Assembly: GCA_024398955.1 (NCBI GenBank)
Contig: JAKSIG010000010.1
Coordinates: forward strand, 1-64,000
DNA: 64,000 nt
Source: Fibrobacter sp.
Lineage (GTDB): Bacteria > Fibrobacterota > Fibrobacteria > Fibrobacterales > Fibrobacteraceae
Direction: 5' to 3'
The notes under the pieces were generated by a model. That model did not search any database, had not been told where the DNA came from, and saw nothing but the letters and a program-made list of their open reading frames with translations. Positions within the stretch are counted from its first letter, which is position 1, and every line of letters begins with the position of its first letter. Positions 50,122-57,177 of this stretch are shown piece by piece. A program made the translations under genes and the position numbers.

Positions 50122-50331
50122 GCCGTGGCAAAAACACGTCTACAGCTACGGCGTAGACCCTTCTTAAGCTTCGCTGGCCCAATTTGCCCGAAGCCTTATG
50201 GCCAATCAAGCCTCTCCGGAGGCGTTAGTAAGATGGCTTTAAGCATGATCCGAATACGGATCCCATTAACCCAACGCCACACCGCCTGCGGGTTCTTCCA
50301 GCCTGTAGTCGCGGTCAACCCTTATTTATGA
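50122..50331 (+). ncRNA. Candidate structured RNA or leader of about 0.2 kb
   Basis: The 50120-50341 gap is GC-richer than other gaps and folds on inspection. A closing stem GTGGC 50125-50129 / GCCAC 50276-50280 encloses four hairpins: GTCTAC/GTAGAC (50138-50158), GCTTCG-ct-GGC/GCC-CGAAGC (50168-50194), GCCTC-tccg-GAGGC (50210-50223, a UNCG-type tetraloop) and GATCCG-aata-CGGATC (50247-50262). Downstream ACCGC 50281-50285/GCGGT 50311-50315 and GGGTT 50290-50294/AACCC 50317-50321 interleave like a pseudoknot. It ends at GAGG, the ribosome binding site of the next gene. It does not show tmRNA, RNase P, SRP or 6S signatures. Either a cis-regulatory leader or a separate RNA. Confidence 0.5.
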
Positions 50332-50341
50332 GGTGCCCCGA

Positions 50342-51034
50342 ATGGAATACATCGCAATCGCACTCTCACTCGTTGCAGTGATCTTGAGCATCGTTATCCT
50401 GACTAAGGTTAACAAGCTCCTTACTATGCTTCGTACCCCGATTTTCAAGAAGCTCACACCGGACATGAACTTGAAGCCCAACTCCCGCCGCCCGATCAGC
50501 GCTCAGGAAATGGCTCAGCGCGGTGAACGCAACAACAAGGAAAATCGCCAGAAGGAAAATAAGGAACGTCCTGCAAAGGAAAATCGCGAAAACCGCGAAG
50601 CAAAGGCCGCCGCTCCCGCTGCTCAGCAGCCGGCTGGCCGTAACGAACAGCGCTCTGAACGCAATGACCGTGGCAACCGCCGCGATCGTCGTGACCGTCA
50701 GGATCGCCCCCGTCGTGACTTCAATGCAAACGCTGCTGCTCCTGCAGAAGCCGCTGCACCTGCAGTAGAAGCTGCCGCTCCTGCCGCCGCCGAAGCTCCT
50801 GTCGCTGAACAGGCTGCTCGCCGTCCTCTCGCTCCCCGTATCCCGGTTGAAACTCCGGCTGCTCCCGCCGCTGCCCCCGTTGCTGCACCTGCAGCACCTG
50901 CAGTTGCTGCCGCTCCCGCAGTTTCTGACGATGATATCGCTCCGGTCGAGACCACTTTCGATCCGTCCAAGGTTCGCTATGGCCGCCGCAACGTGATCAA
51001 GAAGGCTCCGGAACTCTCTGACGACGAAGCTTAA
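50342..51034 (+). CDS. Membrane-anchored basic/alanine-rich protein
   Basis: 230 residues. One N-terminal membrane helix (IAIALSLVAVILSIVIL) is followed by a low-complexity region: an arginine/asparagine/glutamate stretch (RNDRGNRRDRRDRQDRPRR), then an Ala-Pro-rich linker and a short conserved-looking end (FDPSKVRYGRRNVIKKAPEL). The basic part could bind RNA or acidic polymers. ATG 50342 has GAGG 8 nt upstream, so GTG 50333 is not needed. Function unknown. The structured RNA candidate lies immediately upstream. Confidence 0.75.
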   Translation: MEYIAIALSLVAVILSIVILTKVNKLLTMLRTPIFKKLTPDMNLKPNSRRPISAQEMAQRGERNNKENRQKENKERPAKENRENREAKAAAPAAQQPAGRNEQRSERNDRGNRRDRRDRQDRPRRDFNANAAAPAEAAAPAVEAAAPAAAEAPVAEQAARRPLAPRIPVETPAAPAAAPVAAPAAPAVAAAPAVSDDDIAPVETTFDPSKVRYGRRNVIKKAPELSDDEA

Positions 51035-51065
51035 TTAGCGTTACGCTAAAGCAAAAAGCTTAACG

Positions 51066-51100
51066 AAAAAAATCCCTCGCAGAAATGCGGGGGATTTTTT
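51066..51100. terminator. Bidirectional terminator
   Basis: AAAAAAATCCCTCGCA-gaaa-TGCGGGGGATTTTTT. Confidence 0.85.
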
Positions 51101-51104
51101 CAGT

Positions 51105-51225
51105 TATGAATTACGAGATATGAATTACGAGATATGAATTACGAGATATGAATTACGAGATATGAGTTATGAGATATGAATTACGAGAAGACGTTACTTT
51201 ATAATTCGTAATTCATAATTCATAA
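51105..51225 (+). repeat. 14-bp tandem repeat with inverted partner
   Basis: Six units of TATGAATTACGAGA run from 51105 to 51188; unit 5 is TATGAGTTATGAGA. About 15 bp later the inverted form TTCGTAATTCATAATTCATAAC occurs (51204-51225), so the block can fold into a long AT-rich hairpin. The array lies between a terminator and the end of rpiA. Confidence 0.85.
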
Positions 51226-51245
51226 CTGAATTCTAGGCCGTCGGA

Positions 51246-51935
51246 CTAGAATTCTATGAGGCCCTTTTCTTCATCGGCGAGAATCACCTTGGTAGCCATG
51301 TCTACGAACAGACCGTGGCCAACGATACCAACGATGTGTTCCAGGTCGCGGGCCAGCTTGTCGGCATCGGCGATGGGGGGGAACTTGGCGTCGGCAATGA
51401 GGTTGCCGGAATCACTGATGACCGGACCATCCTTGCCGGGTGCACCCATGCGAACCTTGACTTCGCCGCCAAGCTTCTTGACTCGTTCGGTGACAACAGC
51501 GATTGCGCCCGGGATGATTTCCAGAGGTACGGCGAACTTGGTGCCCAGCTGGCTTACCTTTTTGCCGCTGTCTGCAATAATCACGTAGTTGTCTGTCATG
51601 GAAGCAACGATCTTTTCCAGCAGGTGGGCTGCGCCGCGACCCTTGATCAGGTTGCGGTTGTCGTCAATTTCGTCGGCGCCATCGATAACCATATCCAGGT
51701 GGGAAACTTCGCCCATTTCCTTCAGGGGGATGCCCAATGCACGACATTGCAGAGTGGTGCTCCAGCTAGTAGAAACGCCAACCACCTTGATACCTTCGGT
51801 CTTGATGCGTTCTGCAAGACGGTTCACCATGTGGGCGGCAGTGCTGCCTGTACCAAGGCCAACGGTCATGCCGTCCTTGATCATGTCTGCAGCGCGAACG
51901 CCTGCGGCTTTCTTCAGTTCATCCATGTTGGCCAT
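51246..51935 (-). CDS. rpiA: Ribose-5-phosphate isomerase A
   Basis: 229 residues. It interconverts ribose-5-phosphate and ribulose-5-phosphate in the pentose phosphate pathway. Motifs GLGTGSTAAHMVNRL, DGADEID and KGRGAAHLLEKIVA carry the phosphate-binding and catalytic residues, and KFAVPLEIIP and GNLIADAKF also match. The ATG at 51935 overlaps the stop of the FKBP gene (TAATG) with AGGAG 9 nt upstream, so it is preferred to 51944. Translationally coupled to the FKBP gene. Confidence 0.95.
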   Translation of the reverse strand: MANMDELKKAAGVRAADMIKDGMTVGLGTGSTAAHMVNRLAERIKTEGIKVVGVSTSWSTTLQCRALGIPLKEMGEVSHLDMVIDGADEIDDNRNLIKGRGAAHLLEKIVASMTDNYVIIADSGKKVSQLGTKFAVPLEIIPGAIAVVTERVKKLGGEVKVRMGAPGKDGPVISDSGNLIADAKFPPIADADKLARDLEHIVGIVGHGLFVDMATKVILADEEKGLIEF

Positions 51936-52567
51936 TATCGCCATCTCCTGTTGAAATTATCGGGATTATTAAGATCTTCTTCGTCGAATTCGCCAAAGCC
52001 ACCCTGCTCGTCAAATTCATCCTTGTCGGGGAATCCGCTTTCAAGTTCCGTAAAGCTTGGGGTGTCTACGGCTATAACCTGAACGTCGAATGTCAGGTCC
52101 TTTCCTGCGAAGGGGTGGTTACCGTCTACGACAACAGTTTCCTTACGGATTTCCTTGATGGTGTAGATCCCGTCGGCGTCGTTATCGTCGTCGCCATCCA
52201 GGTTCAGCCCGTCTACAAATTCATCAGCTGTTTCGGGCAGCTGGAATTCACGGATGTCTTCGTCCTGGTACATTTCCAGTTCCATTCCCAGCCAGATTTC
52301 TCCGACTTCCTTCAGCTCCTCCTTGGGAACTTCTAGAATCAAGTCATTGCGGAAAAGTCCGTAACCCATTTCTGCATCGATGTCAATTGAAAACTTTTCG
52401 CCAACGTGGCGGCCACAGAGGGCGTTCTCCAGTCCGGGGATAATGTTGTTGTATCCGTGGATGTACACGAAGGGGTGGGTGGCCGGCACTTCTTCTAGAA
52501 TTTTGCCGGTTCTTTCCATTAATGTGTAGGCAATGCTGACTTTCAGCTTGTCTTGAACTATTTCCAT
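51935..52567 (-). CDS. SlyD-type FKBP peptidyl-prolyl isomerase
   Basis: 210 residues. FKBP core motifs HPFVYIHGYNNIIPGLENALCGRHVGE and GYGLFRNDL flank a chaperone-like insert-in-flap region. VVDGNHPFAGKDLTFDVQVIAV is the SlyD-family C-terminal strand. The tail is acidic (DKDEFDEQGG, EFDEEDLNNPD) rather than histidine-rich, so nickel binding is not expected. ATG 52567 is preceded by a TATCTTTG box; a TTG 9 nt upstream is unlikely. First gene of a two-gene operon with rpiA. Confidence 0.9.
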   Translation of the reverse strand: MEIVQDKLKVSIAYTLMERTGKILEEVPATHPFVYIHGYNNIIPGLENALCGRHVGEKFSIDIDAEMGYGLFRNDLILEVPKEELKEVGEIWLGMELEMYQDEDIREFQLPETADEFVDGLNLDGDDDNDADGIYTIKEIRKETVVVDGNHPFAGKDLTFDVQVIAVDTPSFTELESGFPDKDEFDEQGGFGEFDEEDLNNPDNFNRRWR

Positions 52568-52573
52568 ACAGAA

Positions 52574-52581
52574 CAAAGATA
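52574..52581 (-). promoter_or_regulatory. TATCTTTG promoter box of the FKBP-rpiA operon
   Basis: On the minus strand TATCTTTG ends 6 nt before the ATG at 52567. Confidence 0.55.
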
Positions 52582-52675
52582 GATTTTTAGCCCTGTTTTT
52601 TGGGTTGAAAAGTTTAATTGTCGGTCAAATTAGAGTAAAAAAACAAATAAAACACTAAACAAACTCTAATAATTT

Positions 52676-52697
52676 GTAACTCATATCTCATAATTAT
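52676..52697 (-). repeat. Single inverted copy of the 14-bp repeat family
   Basis: GTAACTCATATCTCATAATTAT is the reverse complement of a GAGATATGAGTTA-containing unit like those at 51155-51175. It abuts the promoter box of the metallophosphoesterase gene. Confidence 0.55.
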
Positions 52698-52698
52698 A

Positions 52699-52706
52699 TA
52701 AATTAG
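52699..52706 (+). promoter_or_regulatory. TAAATTAG promoter box
   Basis: TAAATTAG ends 4 nt before the ATG at 52711, predicting a leaderless transcript. Confidence 0.5.
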
Positions 52707-52710
52707 GCCC

Positions 52711-53439
52711 ATGCTATACGGAATTTGCTCTGATATCCATTCTAACGCTGTTGCCTTTGAGGCTGTACTTCAGTCTATGAAAGACAATGGGGTTGAACGG
52801 AAGGTTTGTCTTGGTGACTTGGTGGGCTATGGCGCAGACCCCAATGAATGCGTACGTCTGGCTCGCGAGAATATGGATATTTGCATTATTGGTAACCATG
52901 ATAGTGTGGCTATCAAGCACGAATCTAGCGAGGGATTTAATCCCTATGCCAAGCAGGCTATTGAATGGACTCAGAACAACTTGTCCAAGGATTCCGTAGA
53001 ATTCATGAGAAGCTTGCCCTATATCAAGGAAGAAAACGACATCTGCTTTGTTCATGCTTCGCCCCTAAGTCCAGCAGACTGGGTGTATGTAACCGAGCTT
53101 GAAGATGCGCTGGACGCCTTCGATCACTTTGTCGGTCGCTACTGCTTTGTGGGCCATACCCACAGTCCTGTGATTGTGGCTAGCCGCCCCATGGCCATTC
53201 CCAAGATTCTGGACGAGTATGAATATACCATCGAGAATACGGAACGCCTGTTGGTGAACGTTGGCAGCGTCGGCCAGCCCCGCGACCGCGACCCCCGCTC
53301 CTGCTGGTGCCTTCTGGATACGGATACCAAGTGCGTCCGCATCATTCGCGTAGATTACGACATCTTTGAGACTCAGGAGCGTATGCGCAAGGCCGACATG
53401 CCAAACTTCCTTATCGACCGCCTAGCGGTAGGCCGCTAG
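52711..53439 (+). CDS. Metallophosphoesterase, YfcE/diadenosine-tetraphosphatase-like
   Basis: 242 residues of the calcineurin-like family. The metal-binding set is complete: SDIHSN, LGDLVGYGADPNE, IGNHD, VHASP and VGHTHSP, then the C-terminal LLVNVGSVGQPRD, typical of the phosphodiesterase/serine-threonine phosphatase-like branch with GSVGQPRDRDPR. The substrate cannot be set from sequence. Monocistronic. Confidence 0.9.
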   Translation: MLYGICSDIHSNAVAFEAVLQSMKDNGVERKVCLGDLVGYGADPNECVRLARENMDICIIGNHDSVAIKHESSEGFNPYAKQAIEWTQNNLSKDSVEFMRSLPYIKEENDICFVHASPLSPADWVYVTELEDALDAFDHFVGRYCFVGHTHSPVIVASRPMAIPKILDEYEYTIENTERLLVNVGSVGQPRDRDPRSCWCLLDTDTKCVRIIRVDYDIFETQERMRKADMPNFLIDRLAVGR

Positions 53440-53454
53440 CGCGACCAATTACAA

Positions 53455-53540
53455 AGTACGAAATATGAATTATGAGATTATAATCGCGGCTTTGCCGCCT
53501 TGCTTTATCTTGTAATTCGTAATTCATAAATCATAATTAT
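53455..53540 (+). repeat. Palindromic repeat related to the 14-bp family, with weak terminator
   Basis: TACGAAATATGAATTATGAGATTATAA on the left and TTGTAATTCGTAATTCATAAATCATAATTA on the right form an imperfect inverted repeat. Between them GCGGC-ttt-GCCGC (53486-53498) is a short GC hairpin followed by cTTGCTTT. It resembles a small mobile palindromic element, and may also terminate the upstream gene. Confidence 0.6.
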
Positions 53541-53548
53541 CGAAGATC

Positions 53549-54010
53549 ATGAAGTGGGTTTTAGCAGTATTTGGTAAGGCAGGTTCGCCTTTTGTTGCCG
53601 ACGAAGTTGATAAGTATGTGAAGCGCCTTCGTGGGGGTGCCATACCTCTGGAGGTCGTCGAACTTAAAGAATCCAAGCTGGATGATCGCCTGCAGTCCCT
53701 TGCTCAGGAAGCAGCCCTGTTCGAAAAGAAATTCCCCAAGAGCGATTTTAAACGCGTTATTTTGTCTGAAGAAGGCAAGCTGATGGATACGGTAAAGCTT
53801 TCCGATACCCTTCGCGACCGCTTTCCCGGAAACGTCGTGTTCCTGATCGGTTCTGCCTACGGTATCGACGAGAACCTGAAGAAAACTGCGGATATGCTGC
53901 TATCTCTGTCTCCGCTGACTTTTACCCATGACCATGCCCGCATTATTTTTGCGGAGCAGCTTTACAGGGCTCAAATGGTGATGCAGAACCATCCTTATCA
54001 CCATCGATAG
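53549..54010 (+). CDS. rlmH: 23S rRNA (pseudouridine1915-N3)-methyltransferase RlmH
   Basis: 153 residues of the SPOUT class. The family-defining end LSPLTFTHDHARIIFAEQLYRAQMVMQNHPYHHR is essentially intact, and VVFLIGSAYGID is the SAM-binding knot region (usual form IGGAxG, here IGSAYG). It methylates pseudouridine 1915 in helix 69 of 23S rRNA. ATG 53549, just after the palindromic repeat. Confidence 0.96.
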   Translation: MKWVLAVFGKAGSPFVADEVDKYVKRLRGGAIPLEVVELKESKLDDRLQSLAQEAALFEKKFPKSDFKRVILSEEGKLMDTVKLSDTLRDRFPGNVVFLIGSAYGIDENLKKTADMLLSLSPLTFTHDHARIIFAEQLYRAQMVMQNHPYHHR

Positions 54011-54075
54011 CCGAAAAGTAATCTTTTTAGAATAACTTTTTTTTCAAGAAAATCGCTTTTTTTTATTGAAACTTT

Positions 54076-54083
54076 TATATTCC
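54076..54083 (+). promoter_or_regulatory. TATATTCC promoter box
   Basis: TATATTCC ends 5 nt before the ATG at 54089. Confidence 0.45.
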
Positions 54084-54088
54084 TGCAT

Positions 54089-55198
54089 ATGGGAAACGAA
54101 ATTTTTGAAAATCACTTCGAGTATTTTATTGCGCATAATGAACGCAAGATGAATGGCGTTTTTTGCCGGATTCTGTGGTACTGCTGTTTTGTAGGTCCTG
54201 CCATTGCTATCGGTGTTCTTTGCGATGCCTTTCCAGATGTTAGTTATGGAGCATGTCTACAGACGCTCTTGGTCTCCTTGACTTTTGCCATTGGCCATAC
54301 CGTTTTATACAAGTTTAAGCCCGAAAGCCCTGTAATCAAGTACATTGGTCTCGTCGGTACCCTCATTACGCTGTATACCATGTGCGTCGACCATATCGGC
54401 ATTTATTTGAGCTACTTCTTTGTTCCCATGACAAGCCTGTTGTACTGCAGCCGCAAAACTTTTATCTCAATGTGTGTCCTGGGTTATGCGATGCTCCTGA
54501 TTAGCAACTGGCAAATTGCGGAATATTCTGCAAACCTTAGGGTTGATATCGAGGCTGTGCCCTGGTTTATTGGTCGTGTCGGTGGCGAAACAATCGAGTT
54601 CCTGGTAATGTTTGCAAGTGGCTTTGTCATTAATACGGTTATGATGCAGCACCTCAGGACCATGTACCTTAGTGAAGTCAGTCTCAACAAGACCGAACGC
54701 GAAGCCTACTCCGATCAGCTTACGGGCCTTTGGAATCGCCGCTATATGGACCGTGCCTTTGACAAGTATGTAGTGGTGCAGCACAATGCGGGAGCACTTC
54801 TTGTGGTGGACATGGATCACATGAAGTTTGTCAATGATTCCTATGGTCATCTGGAAGGAGACCGCGCCCTTAAGTTGTTTGCAAATATCCTTCGTAAAAC
54901 ATTCAGTAAGTCAGAATTGGCAACGGTCTGCCGTTTTGGTGGTGACGAATTCGTTATCCTGCTTCCCAATGTGCAGACTGTTTCTGACCTGAGCCTTTGC
55001 ATTAGCCAGCTGATGGCCTCTACGGATGAAGCATTCTGCAATGATGATAAGCTTAATGCCATTAACATTTCCGTGGGTGCGGCATTCACTAACGAATTTG
55101 ACATGAATTACCAGGCGGTTTTTGATCGGGCGGATAAGGCCTTGTACGACGTGAAAAAGTCTGGTCGAAACAGCTATCAGATTTATACGGAATCTTAG
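54089..55198 (+). CDS. Membrane-bound diguanylate cyclase (GGDEF)
   Basis: 369 residues. Six hydrophobic segments fill the first 200 residues. The GGDEF domain follows: DQLTGLWNRRYMDRAF, VVDMDHMKFVNDSYGHLEGDRAL, and RFGGDEF (near 282-288) with intact active site, then VGAAF and ADKALYDVKKSGRNSY. It makes cyclic di-GMP from two GTP. No RxxD inhibitory site is seen five residues before GGDEF (VCRFGGDEF). The membrane part is of the small 6-TM sensor kind. Signal unknown. Confidence 0.93.
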   Translation: MGNEIFENHFEYFIAHNERKMNGVFCRILWYCCFVGPAIAIGVLCDAFPDVSYGACLQTLLVSLTFAIGHTVLYKFKPESPVIKYIGLVGTLITLYTMCVDHIGIYLSYFFVPMTSLLYCSRKTFISMCVLGYAMLLISNWQIAEYSANLRVDIEAVPWFIGRVGGETIEFLVMFASGFVINTVMMQHLRTMYLSEVSLNKTEREAYSDQLTGLWNRRYMDRAFDKYVVVQHNAGALLVVDMDHMKFVNDSYGHLEGDRALKLFANILRKTFSKSELATVCRFGGDEFVILLPNVQTVSDLSLCISQLMASTDEAFCNDDKLNAINISVGAAFTNEFDMNYQAVFDRADKALYDVKKSGRNSYQIYTES

Positions 55199-55237
55199 TT
55201 TTACGAACTGTGAAAAAATAGCCTTATTGGCCGTAGA

Positions 55238-55268
55238 AAGCTCCCGATTTAAGCGGGAGTTTTTTTGT
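55238..55268 (+). terminator. Rho-independent terminator of the GGDEF gene
   Basis: CTCCCG-atttaag-CGGGAG followed by TTTTTTT. Confidence 0.85.
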
Positions 55269-55295
55269 TTAAAATTACAAATAACTTGCAATTTC

Positions 55296-55303
55296 TAAAT
55301 TTG
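55296..55303 (+). promoter_or_regulatory. TAAATTTG promoter box of the FecR-barrel-GLUG operon
   Basis: TAAATTTG lies 29 nt before the ATG at 55333, giving a leader of about 25 nt that contains AGGG (55323-55326). Confidence 0.5.
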
Positions 55304-55332
55304 TCGCGATTTTTCTTTACCTAGGGCTTTTT

Positions 55333-57177
55333 ATGTCTAAAAGAATTTCGCTTTTTTTAGTGCTTGTTTGCATGCTTGTCTTGCAGTCCTTTGCAGCTAC
55401 TGCGGGAACTGCCGTCGTTCGGTATCGCGAAGGCGATGTAGAACGCACAAAGGGTGGTGAATCCAACTGGAAAATGCTGATGGTGGGCCAGAAGGTAAGC
55501 CCTAAGGATACCGTAAAATCTGCTTTGGAATCCCAGGCGACTTTGGGACTGAAAGATGGTTCCATGATTACCATTACCGAAAACTCCTTCATCGCGCTTT
55601 CCGAAATGATGGAAGAAGATGGCTCCTACCGCACTACGGTGGACGTGATTACGGGGCAGCTTGTTTTCGCTGTTCAGAAACAGGAGCGAAATTCTGAATT
55701 CAAGTTTAAGACAGGAGTCATGGCAGCTGCAATTCGTGGCACCGAAGGTTGTATTTCTGGCAACGTACATGGTCTTGTGGGTTTAAAGAATGGGGCTCTG
55801 CAAATTGACTTGTTCTCTGGGGAAAAGGCTCTGATTCGTGGAGGCCAGGTCGCTTTTAAGTTGGATTCCCTAATTGTCCTGAATCTTCGTTCTGCCGGGG
55901 ATCCTGACTTTCATAAGCGGTTATCGGCAATTCTAGAAGATACGACCTTTGTTCGCGAGGATTTGATTAAGCGTATTCAGGAAGAAGATGCTGCCTACCA
56001 GGAACTCCTGACTGTGGCCCGTAAGGATGCCAAGTGCTTTTTCGAAGCCCTTCCCGATACCGTCCATTCTCAGGAAATCAGAATACATGGCCGCTGTGCC
56101 GCAGGCTCCAAGGTGAACTTCTATGGCGAATGGATCCAGCTGGATGACGAAGGCAAGTTCCTGCAGACCGTAACGCTGGATTCTGTGGCTGTTGGTGAAA
56201 AGCGCTTTAAGTTGACTTGTTCCAACGGACGTGTGAATTTTGACTGTGCCGAGGCAATGACCTACTATAAGCCGGCCGAGGCCTTGTTCCAGAATACCTA
56301 CGTCCTGACATCTCCGGTTCCTGCAACCGTATGCGAAGATGGCCTTGTTGTAGAAGGAACCTATCAGGTGAAGGATTCCCTGGCAACGCTGTTCCTGAAT
56401 GTGGGGGATGTCTACAAGTCTTCTAACTTGATAAAGATTGCCGATGGGGAATCTCATCCCTTTGCCCAGAATGTTACGCTTTCGGATCGCAATGGTCTGT
56501 GGAATGTTAAGACCGCATCCTTGGAATTTGAGGTTGGTGGCATCAAGGACGTACGCGAGATTCCTCTGAAAATAGACCATACATGTCGTGGAGTTAACCA
56601 GAATCCTCCTGCCTTGCAGTTTATCGGATATGATTCCTTAGCCTGTAAGGCGAACATCGCCATTGGCAACAGTCAGGATGATATGGGAATTTTCAAGGTG
56701 GACATTGATAACATGGGAGGAAAGTCTACCATTGTCGAAAAGAATATGACAACCAAGGTCAGCCTTAAACCAGGAATTCACGATTACGAATTCATTGCCG
56801 AAGACCAGGCGGGGAACGTGGCCTCGATTTCTAGAACTTTAGGCTGTTTCCCAAATAAGTTTTTTAGCGTTAAAATTGACGGAGGTAACGGCAATGAGGT
56901 TGTCTGGGGTGGGCTTCAGGCCTATCCGGGCGGAAAGAAGGCCCCCATTCAGAGGACTCTTCGATTTTCTATCGACTTGCCCAACGAAAATGAAGTTTAC
57001 AGCGTTATGGTCCGTCAGAATGGAAGAGTTATCCTGAAGGAAATTTTAACTCAGATTGCTTCTCTGGATTATGAAGTCCCCGTGGAACTTATGCCCAGAA
57101 AGAACAAGCTTGAAATTATTGTAAAGCACAAGAGTGGCTATGTTGCAACCGCAACCAAGATTTATGAGGTTAAGTAA
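55333..57177 (+). CDS. Exported FecR-domain protein
   Basis: 614 residues. Signal peptide (LVLVCMLVLQSFAAT), then a FecR-type domain at about 25-180: AVVRYREGDVERTKGG, VGQKVSPKDTVKS, SQATLGLKDGSMITI, TGVMAAAIRGTEG. In TonB systems FecR is an anti-sigma factor with a cytoplasmic tail; here it is exported without an inner-membrane anchor or sigma-factor partner, so a structural or ligand-binding role is more likely. The remainder holds several Ig-like beta segments with paired cysteines (CRGVNQNPPALQF, AEDQAGNVAS). The stop overlaps the next start (TAATG). Confidence 0.8.
   Translation: MSKRISLFLVLVCMLVLQSFAATAGTAVVRYREGDVERTKGGESNWKMLMVGQKVSPKDTVKSALESQATLGLKDGSMITITENSFIALSEMMEEDGSYRTTVDVITGQLVFAVQKQERNSEFKFKTGVMAAAIRGTEGCISGNVHGLVGLKNGALQIDLFSGEKALIRGGQVAFKLDSLIVLNLRSAGDPDFHKRLSAILEDTTFVREDLIKRIQEEDAAYQELLTVARKDAKCFFEALPDTVHSQEIRIHGRCAAGSKVNFYGEWIQLDDEGKFLQTVTLDSVAVGEKRFKLTCSNGRVNFDCAEAMTYYKPAEALFQNTYVLTSPVPATVCEDGLVVEGTYQVKDSLATLFLNVGDVYKSSNLIKIADGESHPFAQNVTLSDRNGLWNVKTASLEFEVGGIKDVREIPLKIDHTCRGVNQNPPALQFIGYDSLACKANIAIGNSQDDMGIFKVDIDNMGGKSTIVEKNMTTKVSLKPGIHDYEFIAEDQAGNVASISRTLGCFPNKFFSVKIDGGNGNEVVWGGLQAYPGGKKAPIQRTLRFSIDLPNENEVYSVMVRQNGRVILKEILTQIASLDYEVPVELMPRKNKLEIIVKHKSGYVATATKIYEVK

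Noticed and set aside
50125-50331. 68-codon frame starting GTG inside the structured RNA candidate
   Set aside because: It would begin 1-2 nt from the predicted transcription start, has no family resemblance, and the same bases are better explained by paired RNA stems.
51105-51188. CRISPR-like look of the 14-bp periodic block
   Set aside because: Units are contiguous with no unique spacers and are only 14 bp long; it is a minisatellite.
55333-57177. FecR protein as part of a FecI/FecR/TonB receptor system
   Set aside because: No ECF sigma factor gene or TonB-dependent receptor lies nearby, and the protein has a signal peptide instead of a cytoplasmic anti-sigma segment.
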